DNA from: Propioniciclava sp. MC1595
GTDB taxonomy: Bacteria; Actinomycetota; Actinomycetes; Propionibacteriales; Propionibacteriaceae
Reading direction: 5' to 3'
Assembly: GCF_017569205.1 (NCBI RefSeq)
Contig: NZ_CP071870.1
Span: 1,426,001 to 1,490,000, forward strand
Length of the DNA: 64,000 nucleotides
In this document: positions 9,073 through 17,009 of the stretch, piece by piece
Position numbering within the stretch: the stretch's first letter is position 1
Layout of the letters: the number at the start of each line of letters is the position of its first letter
Notes under the pieces: generated by a model
Seen by the model: only the letters and a program-made list of their open reading frames with translations
Database searches by the model: none
What the model was told of the DNA's origin: nothing
Program-made: the position numbers and the translations under genes

Positions 9073-9441
9073 GTGTCGATGTCCTCGACGAACAAGGATG
9101 CCGGGGCGAGCCCGGCGAGCCCTACGCGGCGCGCGAAGAAGTTGTTGGCGCCGTCGGTGAAGTACGAGATCTTCCTCCAGCTCGTGCGTGGCGAGACGAC
9201 CATCAACGCCGCCGCGGAGGCGGCGGGGGTGGACCGTTCGACGATCATGAAGCTCCGCCAGGTCGCCAAGGAGGGCGCGATGGCGGCCTTGTCGGCGTCG
9301 AAACCCGGGGTGGGCAAGACCCCCCGGGATGTCGAGTTGGAGGCCGCGAACGCCGAGGTCGCCCGGCTGTCGGAGGCGGTGAAGGAGTTGGCGGTCAAGC
9401 TCACCTTGCTGGAGGGAAAAGGGGGCTCCGGATGGCGGTGA
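9073..9441 (+). CDS. IS3-like orfA, helix-turn-helix subunit
   Basis: 122 residues: an HTH at about residues 28-60 (VKYEIFLQLVRGETTINAAA, EAAGVDRSTIMKL) followed by a heptad-rich helix (DVELEAANAEVARLSEAVKE) likely to dimerise. It overlaps orfB by 10 bases in the -1 frame. Confidence 0.85.
   Translation: MSMSSTNKDAGASPASPTRRAKKLLAPSVKYEIFLQLVRGETTINAAAEAAGVDRSTIMKLRQVAKEGAMAALSASKPGVGKTPRDVELEAANAEVARLSEAVKELAVKLTLLEGKGGSGWR
9417..9425 (+). promoter_or_regulatory. Candidate -1 ribosomal frameshift slippery site
   Basis: The sequence GGAAAAGGGGGC lies just before the orfA stop and exactly where orfB opens in the -1 frame. A AAA GGG is a known type of slippery heptamer in IS3-family elements, so an OrfAB fusion is expected. 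Confidence 0.55.
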
Positions 9442-10523
9442 CCGAGCCTGTTCCGGTGCGTGTCGACGCCGTCGGCAAGGCCGGCCTCCTCGGTCTGGTG
9501 GACCACGCGGTCGGCGAGGGCTGGAGCTTGCAGGCCGTGTGCGAGGTGCTCAAGATCAGCCGGCGGCGGGTCGAACGCTGGCAGGCCCGGCGCACGGACC
9601 TGGCCGACCGGAAGCCCGGCGGGGTCGCAGTCAACGGTCTCCTCGACGATGAGGTTCAGCAGATTCTGGCGGTGTTCAACGAGTGGGGCGAACGGGACCG
9701 CTCCCACCGGCGGCTGGCGCATCGGGGCTCGTATGTGGGCCGGTTCTGGGCATCACCGTCCACCGTGCGCAGGGTGTTGATCGAGTCTGACAAGCACTTT
9801 CGTCCGCTGCCGCGGCCGGTCCGTGGGGAACGCAAGCCGTTCCCGGACTGGGCGTCCTACAAGCCGAATTCCCTATGGATCTACGACACGACCCACTTCA
9901 CCCGCTGCGGGGCGAAGGTGCTGATCATCGAGGACCTCGTGTCGCGGAAGTGGCTCACCCACCTGGTATCCAGCGAGGAGACCACCACCCAAGTGCAGGC
10001 CGCGTTCACCACGGCCCTGGAATCCGAGGGCCTGCTGAAGGAAGCCCTGGCTCGGGCGGCGACCGGCCGGGTCGACCCCGACGCCGACGACGGCCTCACC
10101 CCGCTACTGCTGGCGGTATCGGACAACGGGTCGCAGATGATCGCCACCGGCACCCGCCGGTTCATGGCCCTGGTCGCGATCGCGCAACACTTCGGCCGGC
10201 CCTCCACCCCGACCGATCAGGCGTGGATCGAGTCGTTGAACGGCACCCTGAAGGCCGAATGGCCGCACCTGCTGGCGATCACCGACCCGGCCGTCCTGCG
10301 GGCCGAGCTCGACCGCATCCAGATCGAGTACAACACCGTCCGCCTGCACTCCAGCATCGGCTACGTGACCCCCGACGATGAACACCAAGGCAGGGGCGAG
10401 GCCATCCGCGCCGCCCGCCGCAAGGGCCTGCACGACGCCCACCAGCGTCGTCTTGCTCACCACCGCCAACAGCGGAACAATCAGATCCACAACCACCGTC
10501 CAGACCCGCCAGGGGTGGACTGA
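9432..10523 (+). CDS. IS3-like orfB, DDE integrase-core transposase
   Basis: 363 residues from ATG 9432. An N-terminal HTH-like part is followed by the rve fold: Asp in LWIYDTTHFTRCG, Asp in LLAVSDNGSQMIA, and Glu in DQAWIESLNGTLKAEWPHL. The C-terminus is basic. All catalytic residues are present and the frame is intact, so the element may be functional. Confidence 0.9.
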   Translation: MAVTEPVPVRVDAVGKAGLLGLVDHAVGEGWSLQAVCEVLKISRRRVERWQARRTDLADRKPGGVAVNGLLDDEVQQILAVFNEWGERDRSHRRLAHRGSYVGRFWASPSTVRRVLIESDKHFRPLPRPVRGERKPFPDWASYKPNSLWIYDTTHFTRCGAKVLIIEDLVSRKWLTHLVSSEETTTQVQAAFTTALESEGLLKEALARAATGRVDPDADDGLTPLLLAVSDNGSQMIATGTRRFMALVAIAQHFGRPSTPTDQAWIESLNGTLKAEWPHLLAITDPAVLRAELDRIQIEYNTVRLHSSIGYVTPDDEHQGRGEAIRAARRKGLHDAHQRRLAHHRQQRNNQIHNHRPDPPGVD

Positions 10524-10544
10524 TCAAAGCCGCGAAATGCGACA

Positions 10545-10660
10545 TTTGAGCTGAAACAGGTCACACGCACCGACCGCCCCACCAGCTCGGCCACCTCAAC
10601 ATCACTCGCAGGGCCGTCCAAGAGGGCAAGCTCGTCGGGGGTCCACCTCTGGCGACTCAC
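10545..10660 (-). pseudogene. N-terminal fragment of a SANT/Myb-like small protein
   Basis: A GTG at 10660 opens a frame reading VSRQRWTPDELALLDGPASD then VEVAELVGRSV, which is cut by the IS3-like element at 10544. The RWTPDE-ALL-x-GP-x-D-x-EVAELVGRSV pattern resembles short Myb/SANT-type DNA-binding proteins. A possible tail (MKRWRRRNP) lies beyond the IS at about 8950-8990 on the same strand, but it cannot be joined exactly. The GTG overlaps the stop of the upstream gene as GTGA, so the two were translationally coupled. Confidence 0.5.
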
Positions 10661-10908
10661 AGCAACACCCGCCGGACGAACAGACGCACTGCACAGCGGA
10701 CCACGGTCGGCTCCTCGGAATTGGGGGCGTCAGCCAGAAGAGACACCAACAGGGTAGGCCCATCAACGAGAACGCCGCGCGAGACTGGGTGCGAGCCAAC
10801 ACTGACCGTCAGTCGCTCATCGCGGCATGACCGGATGTATCTGATGACCGAAGCGGACAGTTCAACACCTGCTCGGGCGGGCCTCCCTCGGGGCGGCTCC
10901 CAGGCCAC
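10657..10908 (-). CDS. Hypothetical protein, 83 aa
   Basis: Not recognised. The product MAWEPPRGRPARAGVELSAS followed by VIRYIRSCRDERLTVSVG is rich in beta-branched residues with an Arg-rich tail. Its TGA overlaps the GTG of the following SANT-like fragment, so it belonged to a two-gene unit. Reality of the gene rests on that overlap and on amino-acid composition. Confidence 0.45.
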   Translation of the reverse strand: MAWEPPRGRPARAGVELSASVIRYIRSCRDERLTVSVGSHPVSRGVLVDGPTLLVSLLADAPNSEEPTVVRCAVRLFVRRVLL

Positions 10909-10965
10909 GGGAGCAAGGCGCAGTCCGAGTGGCCCACCGCGTGGAGCGCCACTCGGACCTCGCTG

Positions 10966-11460
10966 TCAGCGTTGCTGGAACCCTGCCCGGGTGTAGAGCG
11001 CGAGAGCCGCTGGGGAAGTGCCCTCGCCGACGCGCAGCGAGAGGGTGGCATCCTCGGCCCGCGCGCAGGCGTGCACCGCGTCGTCGAGCAGGGCTCGGCC
11101 GACGCCCATGCCTCGTACGTCGGGATGCACGAAAAGGTCGATGATGAAGGGCCCGTGCAACTGGGGGTCCCAAATCGACTTACCTACCACCAGGATCGCA
11201 CCGACGGGTCGGTCCTCGAAGGTGGCGACCCGGGTGAGATCGTGGCGCAGTGCGCCGAACTCTCCAGTGAAGGTGTCGTCCATCTCCTGCCGGGCGTCGT
11301 TCAGGCTGGTGGCCGCGACACCTGGCGGGTATGCCGCGAGATAGGCGGTGGCGAGGGCGTCGCGATCAGAGGTCTGGATGCCTCGGAGCTCGACGGCGTC
11401 GATGTTGGCGGGAGTGGTTGTGCGACGGGTAAGTGAGAGGGTCATCAGGTCAGAGGGCAT
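10966..11460 (-). CDS. GNAT-family N-acetyltransferase
   Basis: From ATG 11460 (MPSDLMTLSLTRRTTTPAN), 164 residues. The acetyl-CoA-binding motif A is HPDVRGMGVGRALLDDAVHA at about residues 110-130 (consensus R/Q-x-x-G-x-G/A), preceded by the beta strand FIIDLFV and followed by LSLRVGEGTSPAALALYTRA GF-type motif B near the C-terminus. A longer start at 11532 adds an unconserved-looking leader. Substrate unknown; such GNATs are common cargo on mobile islands. Confidence 0.85.
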   Translation of the reverse strand: MPSDLMTLSLTRRTTTPANIDAVELRGIQTSDRDALATAYLAAYPPGVAATSLNDARQEMDDTFTGEFGALRHDLTRVATFEDRPVGAILVVGKSIWDPQLHGPFIIDLFVHPDVRGMGVGRALLDDAVHACARAEDATLSLRVGEGTSPAALALYTRAGFQQR

Positions 11461-11739
11461 GGTTGTTCCGTTCGTGTCGATGGGCGTTGGTGATCTGTCC
11501 TCAGGAGCGGAACATGAGCCCATAGTAGGCACGGGTGACGAGCTTCACGGAGAAATCAGCTGTCGAAGATCTGGGTGCCGCACGGAGCATTTTGCCCGCC
11601 GAACTTGGGAACACCACTCGCAGCGGCATGAGAGTGAGTGCGCGAAGCGTGCCGATAGAGGGCCAGACCAGGGCGCCGGCCGCGCTCAGGCCCTGCGGAT
11701 AATCAATATGTGTCAGTGGTCCCTGCCATCATGCTGGGC

Positions 11740-12435
11740 ATGGGAACTCCAACATGGGCCGACCAACTCGTCGCTTGGTCCGCGCTGTTCTCGGCCCTAC
11801 TGACGCTTGGCCTATTGGTCTTCGCGGTGTTCGCTTGGCGAACGGCACACAGCACGTTGGAGGAGTCGCGCAAAGCCAGTCTCGCAGCGCAGAGGGCGGC
11901 GGAAGCCGCGGAGGCGGCCAACGAACAGCTACGGCGCGATAGCGTCGAGCAGACGAGGCCGTATGTGTTCGCCGAGGTTATCCCAGGGCTGGCCGGTGTG
12001 ACATCGTGGGATCTCCGAATCACCAACGCCGGCAAGACGTCCGCCCGTGAGTTGACGTTGACTCCGTCGAAGTGGTCAGACCGCGAAGACACGGTGACGC
12101 AGTCGTTACGGGAACTGCTGGAAACGCCACGCACGCTTCCACCCGGATGCTCAATCCGCGCCCTGTGGCGGATCGGTCCTCCTGAGCCGGGCCACCACAC
12201 CGACGGACCCCACGAGATGGGCATGGACGAGCGCGGGCAAGTCCGGGTCGAGTACCGAAGCGACGACCCGCAGCATGCGCCTTACGTAGATGTCTTTGAC
12301 GTGAATACTCATGGTGCTGGGCTGTGGCCCGTCCCCGAGGCAGGTCCAACGCCAGACGGCCTCAACGGGGATTTGCGCAAGTTCTACAGGCTGGGTCAGA
12401 CACTCGTTCGCCGAGTCGGCGAACTGGGCCGTTGA
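11740..12435 (+). CDS. Membrane-anchored hypothetical protein, 231 aa
   Basis: From ATG 11740 (MGTPTWADQLVAWSALFSAL); an earlier ATG at 11731 and GTG at 11710 are in frame. One transmembrane helix spans about residues 13-33 (ALFSALLTLGLLVFAVFAW). A coiled-coil-like stretch follows (STLEESRKASLAAQRAAEAA EAANEQLRRD), then a beta-rich C-terminal domain beginning RPYVFAEVIPGLAG and TSWDLRITNAGKTSARELTL. This single-TM, coiled-coil, immunoglobulin-like layout recurs in unknown proteins of mobile regions. No function is assigned. Confidence 0.75.
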   Translation: MGTPTWADQLVAWSALFSALLTLGLLVFAVFAWRTAHSTLEESRKASLAAQRAAEAAEAANEQLRRDSVEQTRPYVFAEVIPGLAGVTSWDLRITNAGKTSARELTLTPSKWSDREDTVTQSLRELLETPRTLPPGCSIRALWRIGPPEPGHHTDGPHEMGMDERGQVRVEYRSDDPQHAPYVDVFDVNTHGAGLWPVPEAGPTPDGLNGDLRKFYRLGQTLVRRVGELGR

Positions 12436-12457
12436 TCTGGTAGCCGACAGTAGGCAC

Positions 12458-13911
12458 GAGGAATAGTCAAGACCTGTGGATGGGCGTGTCACGCGACGTG
12501 TTGATCGCCTCCTGATTCGTGGGTCGGTTCGTCGGGTCGTTCGACGAGGATGCCTTTGTCGAAGGTCGCGCCGGCACGGACCAGAGCGACGAGATGGGGC
12601 GCGTTGACTGCTCGCCACCTGGCTTGTGCGGACTGGATGAGCTTGAATGCCATCGCGATCCCCGCGGCCCGGGAGCCGGGCCCCTTGGTGACGCGCTGAC
12701 GTAGCCGTACGGTAGCGAAGGTGGACTCGATCGGGTTCGTCGTGCGCAGGTGGACCCAGTGCTCGGCCGGGTAGTCGTAGAAGGCCAGAAGCACGTCAAG
12801 GTCGTCGCTGATCTTGGCGGTGGCCTTGGGCCACTTGACCCCGTAGTCGGCGACGAACACTTTGGCAGCCTTCTGGGCGTGCTCTTTGTCCTGGGCGTTC
12901 CAGATCTCGGCCAGGGCGGTCTTCGCGCCGCGCTGGACCGACTTCGGCAACGCATTGAGGACGTTGGCGATCTTGTGGAACCAGCAGCGTTGCTCCACGG
13001 TCTCAGGGAAGACCTCCCGCAGGGCGGCCCAGAACCCGAGCGCGCCGTCGCCGACCGCGAGCACCGGCGCCCGCATGCCACGCCGCTTGGCCGAGCGGAG
13101 CAGGTCCAGCCAGGACTCGGTGGACTCCCGGTGCCCGTCGTCGAGGGCGATCAGCTCCTTGGTGCCGTCCGCGCGGACGCCGATCATGACCAGCAGGCAC
13201 ACCTTATCCTGCTCGAGGCGAACCTTGAGGTGGATCCCGTCGACCCACACGTACACGTAGTCGGTGCCGGCCAGGGAGCGGGTGTTGAACGCGGCCGCCT
13301 CGTCCTGCCAGTCCTTGGTCAACCGCGTGATCGTCGCCGGCGAGAGGCCCTGCGCCGAGCCCAGGAACTGGGTCAGCGCCGGACCGAAGTCCAAGGAGGA
13401 CAAACCGTGCAGGTACAGCAGCGGCAACACCTCCGCAACCTTCGGCGACTTCCTCGCCCACGCCGGCAGGATCGCCGAAGCGAACCGCCTACGTTCTCCG
13501 GTGGCCTCATCGATGCGCTTGTCGTTGACCCGCGGGGCTCGCACCGGCACCCGGCCCGCCGCGGTCAGGACCTCGCGTTCGTTGTGGTGACCGTTGCGCA
13601 CCACCAAGCGCCGACCGGCATCGTCAAGCTGGTCGGCAGCGGAGTCGATGTAGGCGGCGACCTCGGCCCGCAGCGCAACCGCGAGCATCTGACGGGCCGC
13701 GTCGCGGACCAGCCCGTCCAACAGCGACGCACCGCCTGGCTCGTTGGACTCCTCAGCGTTGTGAACTACTTTGAGCATGGGCGTACCTTCCCGAGCCGGC
13801 GCGCCAACGCCGACCCTGATCAGAACTTGCATGGGCTTCGATCTTGCTCGGGAGGTACGCCCGTTTCACGTCACCTCGCCGAGAGCCATCCACAGGTTCT
13901 GATCATTGCTC
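12458..13911. mobile_element. IS256-family copy 2 (inverted relative to copy 3)
   Basis: 1454 bp with imperfect inverted-repeat ends (GAGGAATAGTCAAGACCTGT / GAGCAATGATCAGAACCTGT). The encoded transposase is identical to that of copy 3 at 20284-21737 but on the opposite strand, giving a pair of ~1.45-kb inverted repeats 6.4 kb apart. No clear target duplication. Confidence 0.92.
12489..13778 (-). CDS. IS256-family transposase (copy 2)
   Basis: 429 residues from ATG 13778 (MLKVVHNAEESNEPGGASLL), behind GGAAGG; a longer frame adds 18 residues that come from the IS end. DDE residues are in VYVWVDGIHLKVRLEQ, AVGDGALGFWAALREV and NPIESTFATVRLRQRVTKG, with the C/H motif EQRCWFHKIANVL. Intact and probably active, given an identical second copy. 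Confidence 0.94.
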   Translation of the reverse strand: MLKVVHNAEESNEPGGASLLDGLVRDAARQMLAVALRAEVAAYIDSAADQLDDAGRRLVVRNGHHNEREVLTAAGRVPVRAPRVNDKRIDEATGERRRFASAILPAWARKSPKVAEVLPLLYLHGLSSLDFGPALTQFLGSAQGLSPATITRLTKDWQDEAAAFNTRSLAGTDYVYVWVDGIHLKVRLEQDKVCLLVMIGVRADGTKELIALDDGHRESTESWLDLLRSAKRRGMRAPVLAVGDGALGFWAALREVFPETVEQRCWFHKIANVLNALPKSVQRGAKTALAEIWNAQDKEHAQKAAKVFVADYGVKWPKATAKISDDLDVLLAFYDYPAEHWVHLRTTNPIESTFATVRLRQRVTKGPGSRAAGIAMAFKLIQSAQARWRAVNAPHLVALVRAGATFDKGILVERPDEPTHESGGDQHVA

Positions 13912-14012
13912 CTGACTAAGCGACTGACGGGGAGTATGCGGGCGGACGCGCCACGAGCGTCGTGCAGCGGCATATCCGGATTTTCAGCGCGGAGCCCGGT
14001 ACCGTGCCGGGT

Positions 14013-14139
14013 ATGGGCAGGGAAACCAGCGACGAATTCTACGTCCGTGACCTGTGCGACCGGGCCCTGGGAGAGAATGGCCTGCGTCAGCAACCGATTC
14101 GACTGGCTTCGCGGCGATCCAGGGGAGAGCGGTCTGGGC
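14013..14139 (+). pseudogene. Truncated, frameshifted gene remnant
   Basis: From ATG 14013: MGRETSDEFYVRDLCDRALG ENGLRQ, then the match continues one frame over as RFDWLRGDPG. Small actinobacterial proteins beginning this way (E-x-FYV-x-DLCD, then R-x-HRFDWL-x-GDP) are known as uncharacterised proteins. Here a one-base shift near 14093 and the IS at 14140 destroy it. Recognition is from pattern memory, so moderate. Confidence 0.5.
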
Positions 14140-14217
14140 TGACCCCGTTTCGTAGGTCCGGTCGTTATGCGAGTCGTCCTGTTGCCCGCGGTGGCGGGCA
14201 GGGAGACTGGTCAGATC

Positions 14218-14502
14218 ATGACGAACAGTAGGAAGCGTCACACTCCGGAGCAGGTCGTCCGTAAGCTCGGGCAGGCCGACAGGATGCTCACCGATGGTCA
14301 GGATGTCGCGGCGGTGTGCCGGGAGCTGGGGGTGTCCGAGCAGACGTACTACCGGTGGCGGAACCAGTACGGCGGCCTCAAGGCCGACGACGCAAAGCGC
14401 CTGAAGGAGTTGGAGAAGCAGAACGCGACCCTGAAGCGTCTGCTCGCGGAAGCGGAGCTGGAGAAGGCCGCGCTCAAGGAGCTGGCTGAGGGAAACTTCT
14501 AA
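14218..14502 (+). CDS. IS3-family orfA
   Basis: 94 residues from ATG 14218: MTNSRKRHTPEQVVRKLGQA, an HTH at QDVAAVCRELGVSEQTYYRW, and a leucine-zipper-like helix (DDAKRLKELEKQNATLKRLL). OrfB opens in the -1 frame at its end. Confidence 0.85.
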   Translation: MTNSRKRHTPEQVVRKLGQADRMLTDGQDVAAVCRELGVSEQTYYRWRNQYGGLKADDAKRLKELEKQNATLKRLLAEAELEKAALKELAEGNF

Positions 14503-15369
14503 GCCCGGACAGGCGCCGCGCCGCCGTCGATCACCTCAAGCGCAAGTTGCGGGTGAGCGAACGGATGGCGTGCCGTCTGGTCGGGCTCTCCCGCTCCGCG
14601 TACCGGCGACCGCTCAAGGGCGACACGGTCACGGACCCGGATCGGGCGCTGCGGGAGTGGCTGCGCGCCTGGGCGAAGGACCATCCCCGCTACGGGTATC
14701 GGCGGGCGTATCACGACGCCCGCGCGGAGGGGTGGGTGGTGAACCACAAGAAGGTCCAACGCCTGTGGCGTGACGAGGGGCTCCGGGTCCCGCAGCGGCG
14801 TCGACGCAAGCGCGTCGGGTCCTCGACCGTCGACGCGCCGACGGCGGACGCGCCGAACGTGGTGTGGGCGGTGGACTTCCAGTTCGACGCCGACGAGCAC
14901 GGACGATTGATCAAGATCTGCTCGATCGTCGACGAGCACACCCGGGAGTGCATCGGCGGCCTCGTGGAGCGCTCGATTACCGCGGACCGGCTCACCGCCC
15001 ACCTCGAGGACCTCGTCGCCGCCCGGGGCGCCCCGGCGGTGCTCAGGTCGGACAACGGGCCGGAGTTCATCAGCGAGGCGATGGCCGACTGGGTCGGCAC
15101 CCGCACCGGCCTGTCCTACATCCGTGCGGGCTCGCCGTGGCGCAACGGGTACGTCGAGTCGTTCAACAGCCGGATCCGCGACGAGTGCCTCAACATCAAC
15201 AGCTTCTACTCGCTGCTGCACGCACAGGGTCATCATCGGCGACTGGAAGGACGAGTACAACCATCACCGCCGGCACTCCTCGCTCGGCTACCTAACCCCA
15301 GCCGAGTACGTTCGGCAGTGCACCCATCAGATGGAAACCGACGACTCACAGAACGTCCGGACCGAATGA
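14499..15369 (+). pseudogene. IS3-family orfB, frameshifted near 15225
   Basis: The -1 frame after orfA encodes RRAAVDHLKRKLRVSERMAC, then an rve core with Asp in VVWAVDFQFDADEHG, Asp in VLRSDNGPEFISEAM and Glu in NGYVESFNSRIRDECLN. After NSFYSLLHA the frame changes: the conserved tail VIIGDWKDEYNHHRRHSSLG and YLTPAEYVRQC is in a different frame ending at 15369. A single-base change around 15225 separates the Glu from the C-terminal helix. Confidence 0.85.
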
Positions 15370-15412
15370 CGGGGGCGGCCCAGGTCGGCGTGCGCGTTTG
15401 CCTCGCTCCAAA

Positions 15413-16483
15413 TCATTCGCCGCTGTCCTTCCTACTCGCCAGGAAGCGCTCGTGGTCCTCCCTCAGCTCCATGTCCACCTCCGCCCCAGTCCAGGCAGTG
15501 ATGTGCTCCCGAGTCACTTCAGGCGCAAACCCGCTGATCGTGTGTACTCCTGGCCGATCACAAGCACGTTCGAAGACGGAGTCATTCGAGAAGAACTCGT
15601 AGCGGCACGTGGTCGGGTCGTCCCCCGCGCGGATCCGAAGGAAGGAGACGATGTTGGTGATTGACGCCGCCATGATGTGAAGACTGTGCACCATGGCCAC
15701 GGGCAACCAGTTGCGGCTCACGGTTCGTGAGGTTTGGTGGAGTCGACCTTGCAGCTTGACGGGCACTGCAAAGGTGGAACCGAACTCACTGGCGCCCAAG
15801 GTCCTCATCGTCGCCAGATCTGCCGCGACACCGGGTGCGGTTTCGTAACCGATGGAGAATGAGAAACCGCCAAGTTGGGTCCGAGTCCCGTGCTTCATTG
15901 CGTTGAACTCGGCTTTGGAGATCTCGTCCAGGAATTCATGGCACCATCGGGACCACGCTTGGCTGAAGAGCAGTGCTCTGCGGTTGAGTTCATCCGCGGG
16001 CCAGCCGGCAGGCTCCAACACCGCCCCTGCAAGTCTGAGGAGGGGCTTGCTACCCAGATCCCAGGTCGTATGCGACAGACCTGACGGAGAAGTGACGAGA
16101 TCCTCGATGACCTGGCGCAGCTCGTTGTTCTGATAGGACACCATCCAGCCGAGGGGGCACCCTGGCGCCTGAAGGGTGGCACCCAGCACCGCCATGAGGG
16201 TCTCTAGCGCTTGGCCGTAGGCGACTCGGATGGTCGCGGCGGCATACTGTCGGGATTCGGTTTCGAGCAGCGGCGCCTGCGTCTCCGCGATGTGCACGAA
16301 GTAGTGAGGGTCGAGGCCTCGCAGGAAGGTGAGGTTCCTCTCACCCATCTCGGCACCCCAAGTCACCTGTGGTCTGCGTCCCAAGTAGTGCTTGTAGCAC
16401 TCCACCGGCACGCCCTGATCGTCCTCGGCTCCCATGGTCATCGATTGTGCTCCACTAACTAACCGTCCCACGATCATCCTCAA
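15413..16483 (-). CDS. Hypothetical protein, 356 aa
   Basis: Not recognised. A soluble protein without signal peptide; the start may be 16483 (MRMIVGRLVSGAQS) or the ATG at 16441 (MTMGAEDDQGVPVECYKHYL). It has an N-terminal half rich in aromatic residues (LTFLRGLDPHYFVHIAETQA), a middle helix set (RRALLFSQAWSRWCHEFLDE) and EFNAMKHGTRTQLGGFSFSI. It sits in the island between IS elements, upstream of nothing obvious. Because it is intact among wreckage and next to an OLD nuclease on the same strand, a defence or mobile-element role is possible but unproven. Confidence 0.7.
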   Translation of the reverse strand: MRMIVGRLVSGAQSMTMGAEDDQGVPVECYKHYLGRRPQVTWGAEMGERNLTFLRGLDPHYFVHIAETQAPLLETESRQYAAATIRVAYGQALETLMAVLGATLQAPGCPLGWMVSYQNNELRQVIEDLVTSPSGLSHTTWDLGSKPLLRLAGAVLEPAGWPADELNRRALLFSQAWSRWCHEFLDEISKAEFNAMKHGTRTQLGGFSFSIGYETAPGVAADLATMRTLGASEFGSTFAVPVKLQGRLHQTSRTVSRNWLPVAMVHSLHIMAASITNIVSFLRIRAGDDPTTCRYEFFSNDSVFERACDRPGVHTISGFAPEVTREHITAWTGAEVDMELREDHERFLASRKDSGE

Positions 16484-16689
16484 CTCCTTGCGGCAACGCA
16501 GAGAAGGAACTCGCCGAGTTACTCAACAGCCTGCGCGTCGTTCCCGTCACGCACGGAGTGACCTTCGATGAGTGGTGCGACGTCAGCCCGATGCTCGCGC
16601 CGCACGCTGGACTCAACACAGCGGAGTCTTCGCTTGACGACGTGGCCGCCAAAATCGCCGCCGCGGCTGCTGCGCTCCCGCCCGTCTAG
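16459..16689 (+). pseudogene. C-terminal fragment of an unknown gene
   Basis: An open frame without a start codon reads NAEKELAELLNSLRVVPVTH, then GVTFDEWCDVSPMLAPHAGL and an Ala-rich end before a TAG at 16687-16689. Composition is protein-like and unlike the overlapping opposite frames. The 5' part is missing and it overlaps the end of the 356-aa gene on the other strand. Probably a truncated gene at an old junction. Confidence 0.5.
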
Positions 16690-16904
16690 GCTGGGCTGCC
16701 ACATCAGGGGTAGGTCCCCTTTGCGGGAATCACTTGAAGGCCCTGTTCAGGCGGCGCTCATAGATGAACCCTGGCCCTGTCATGTCAGCCCGTGGTGAGG
16801 GCCGTTCAGGTTCGGGGTGCCGACGGTGAGGCCGCTACGACTCGAGGGCGGCCGAGGCTAACGCCACTGCTAAAGCTCTGGTTGACGCTTCGGGTTGTGG
16901 TGTC
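16690..16904. other. Intergenic stretch, nothing recognised
   Basis: Between a gene fragment and an IS remnant. No convincing coding pattern, RNA or strong hairpin was seen. It may contain the end of the IS3-type remnant that follows. Confidence 0.4.
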
Positions 16905-16998
16905 TCAGTCCGGGTGAGTGCTCATGTGGACCGCTTCGAACTCTACTGGGGTGAGCTTGCCGAGGCGGCGTTGTCGTCGTGGGCGGTGGTAGGTCCGC
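16905..16998 (-). pseudogene. C-terminal scrap of an IS3/IS481-type transposase
   Basis: Minus-strand frame reading YHRPRRQRRLGKLTPVEFEA VHMSTHPD before a stop at 16905-16907. The R-x-R-x-RLGKLTPVEFE ending is characteristic of IS3-type transposase tails. Only about 30 residues survive, immediately beside the OLD-nuclease stop. Confidence 0.65.
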
Positions 16999-17009
16999 TG
17001 GTTCGATGA

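Larger units (their letters stand above)
9013..10544. mobile_element. IS3-like element with two overlapping genes
   Basis: The ends carry near-identical inverted repeats, TGTCGCATTTCGGGGTTTGA on the left and TGTCGCATTTCGCGGCTTTGA-type on the right (read inward). It contains orfA and orfB in a -1 relation. It interrupts a small gene whose start lies just outside at 10545-10660. No target duplication was recognised. Confidence 0.85.
14140..15377. mobile_element. IS3-family element with a broken orfB
   Basis: Inverted-repeat-like ends (TGACCCCGTTTCGTAGGTCC on the left; the right end reads inward as CGCCCCCGTCATTCGGTCC) surround orfA and orfB. Boundaries are approximate to a few bases. The orfB frameshift makes this copy dead unless frameshifting rescues it. 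Confidence 0.75.
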
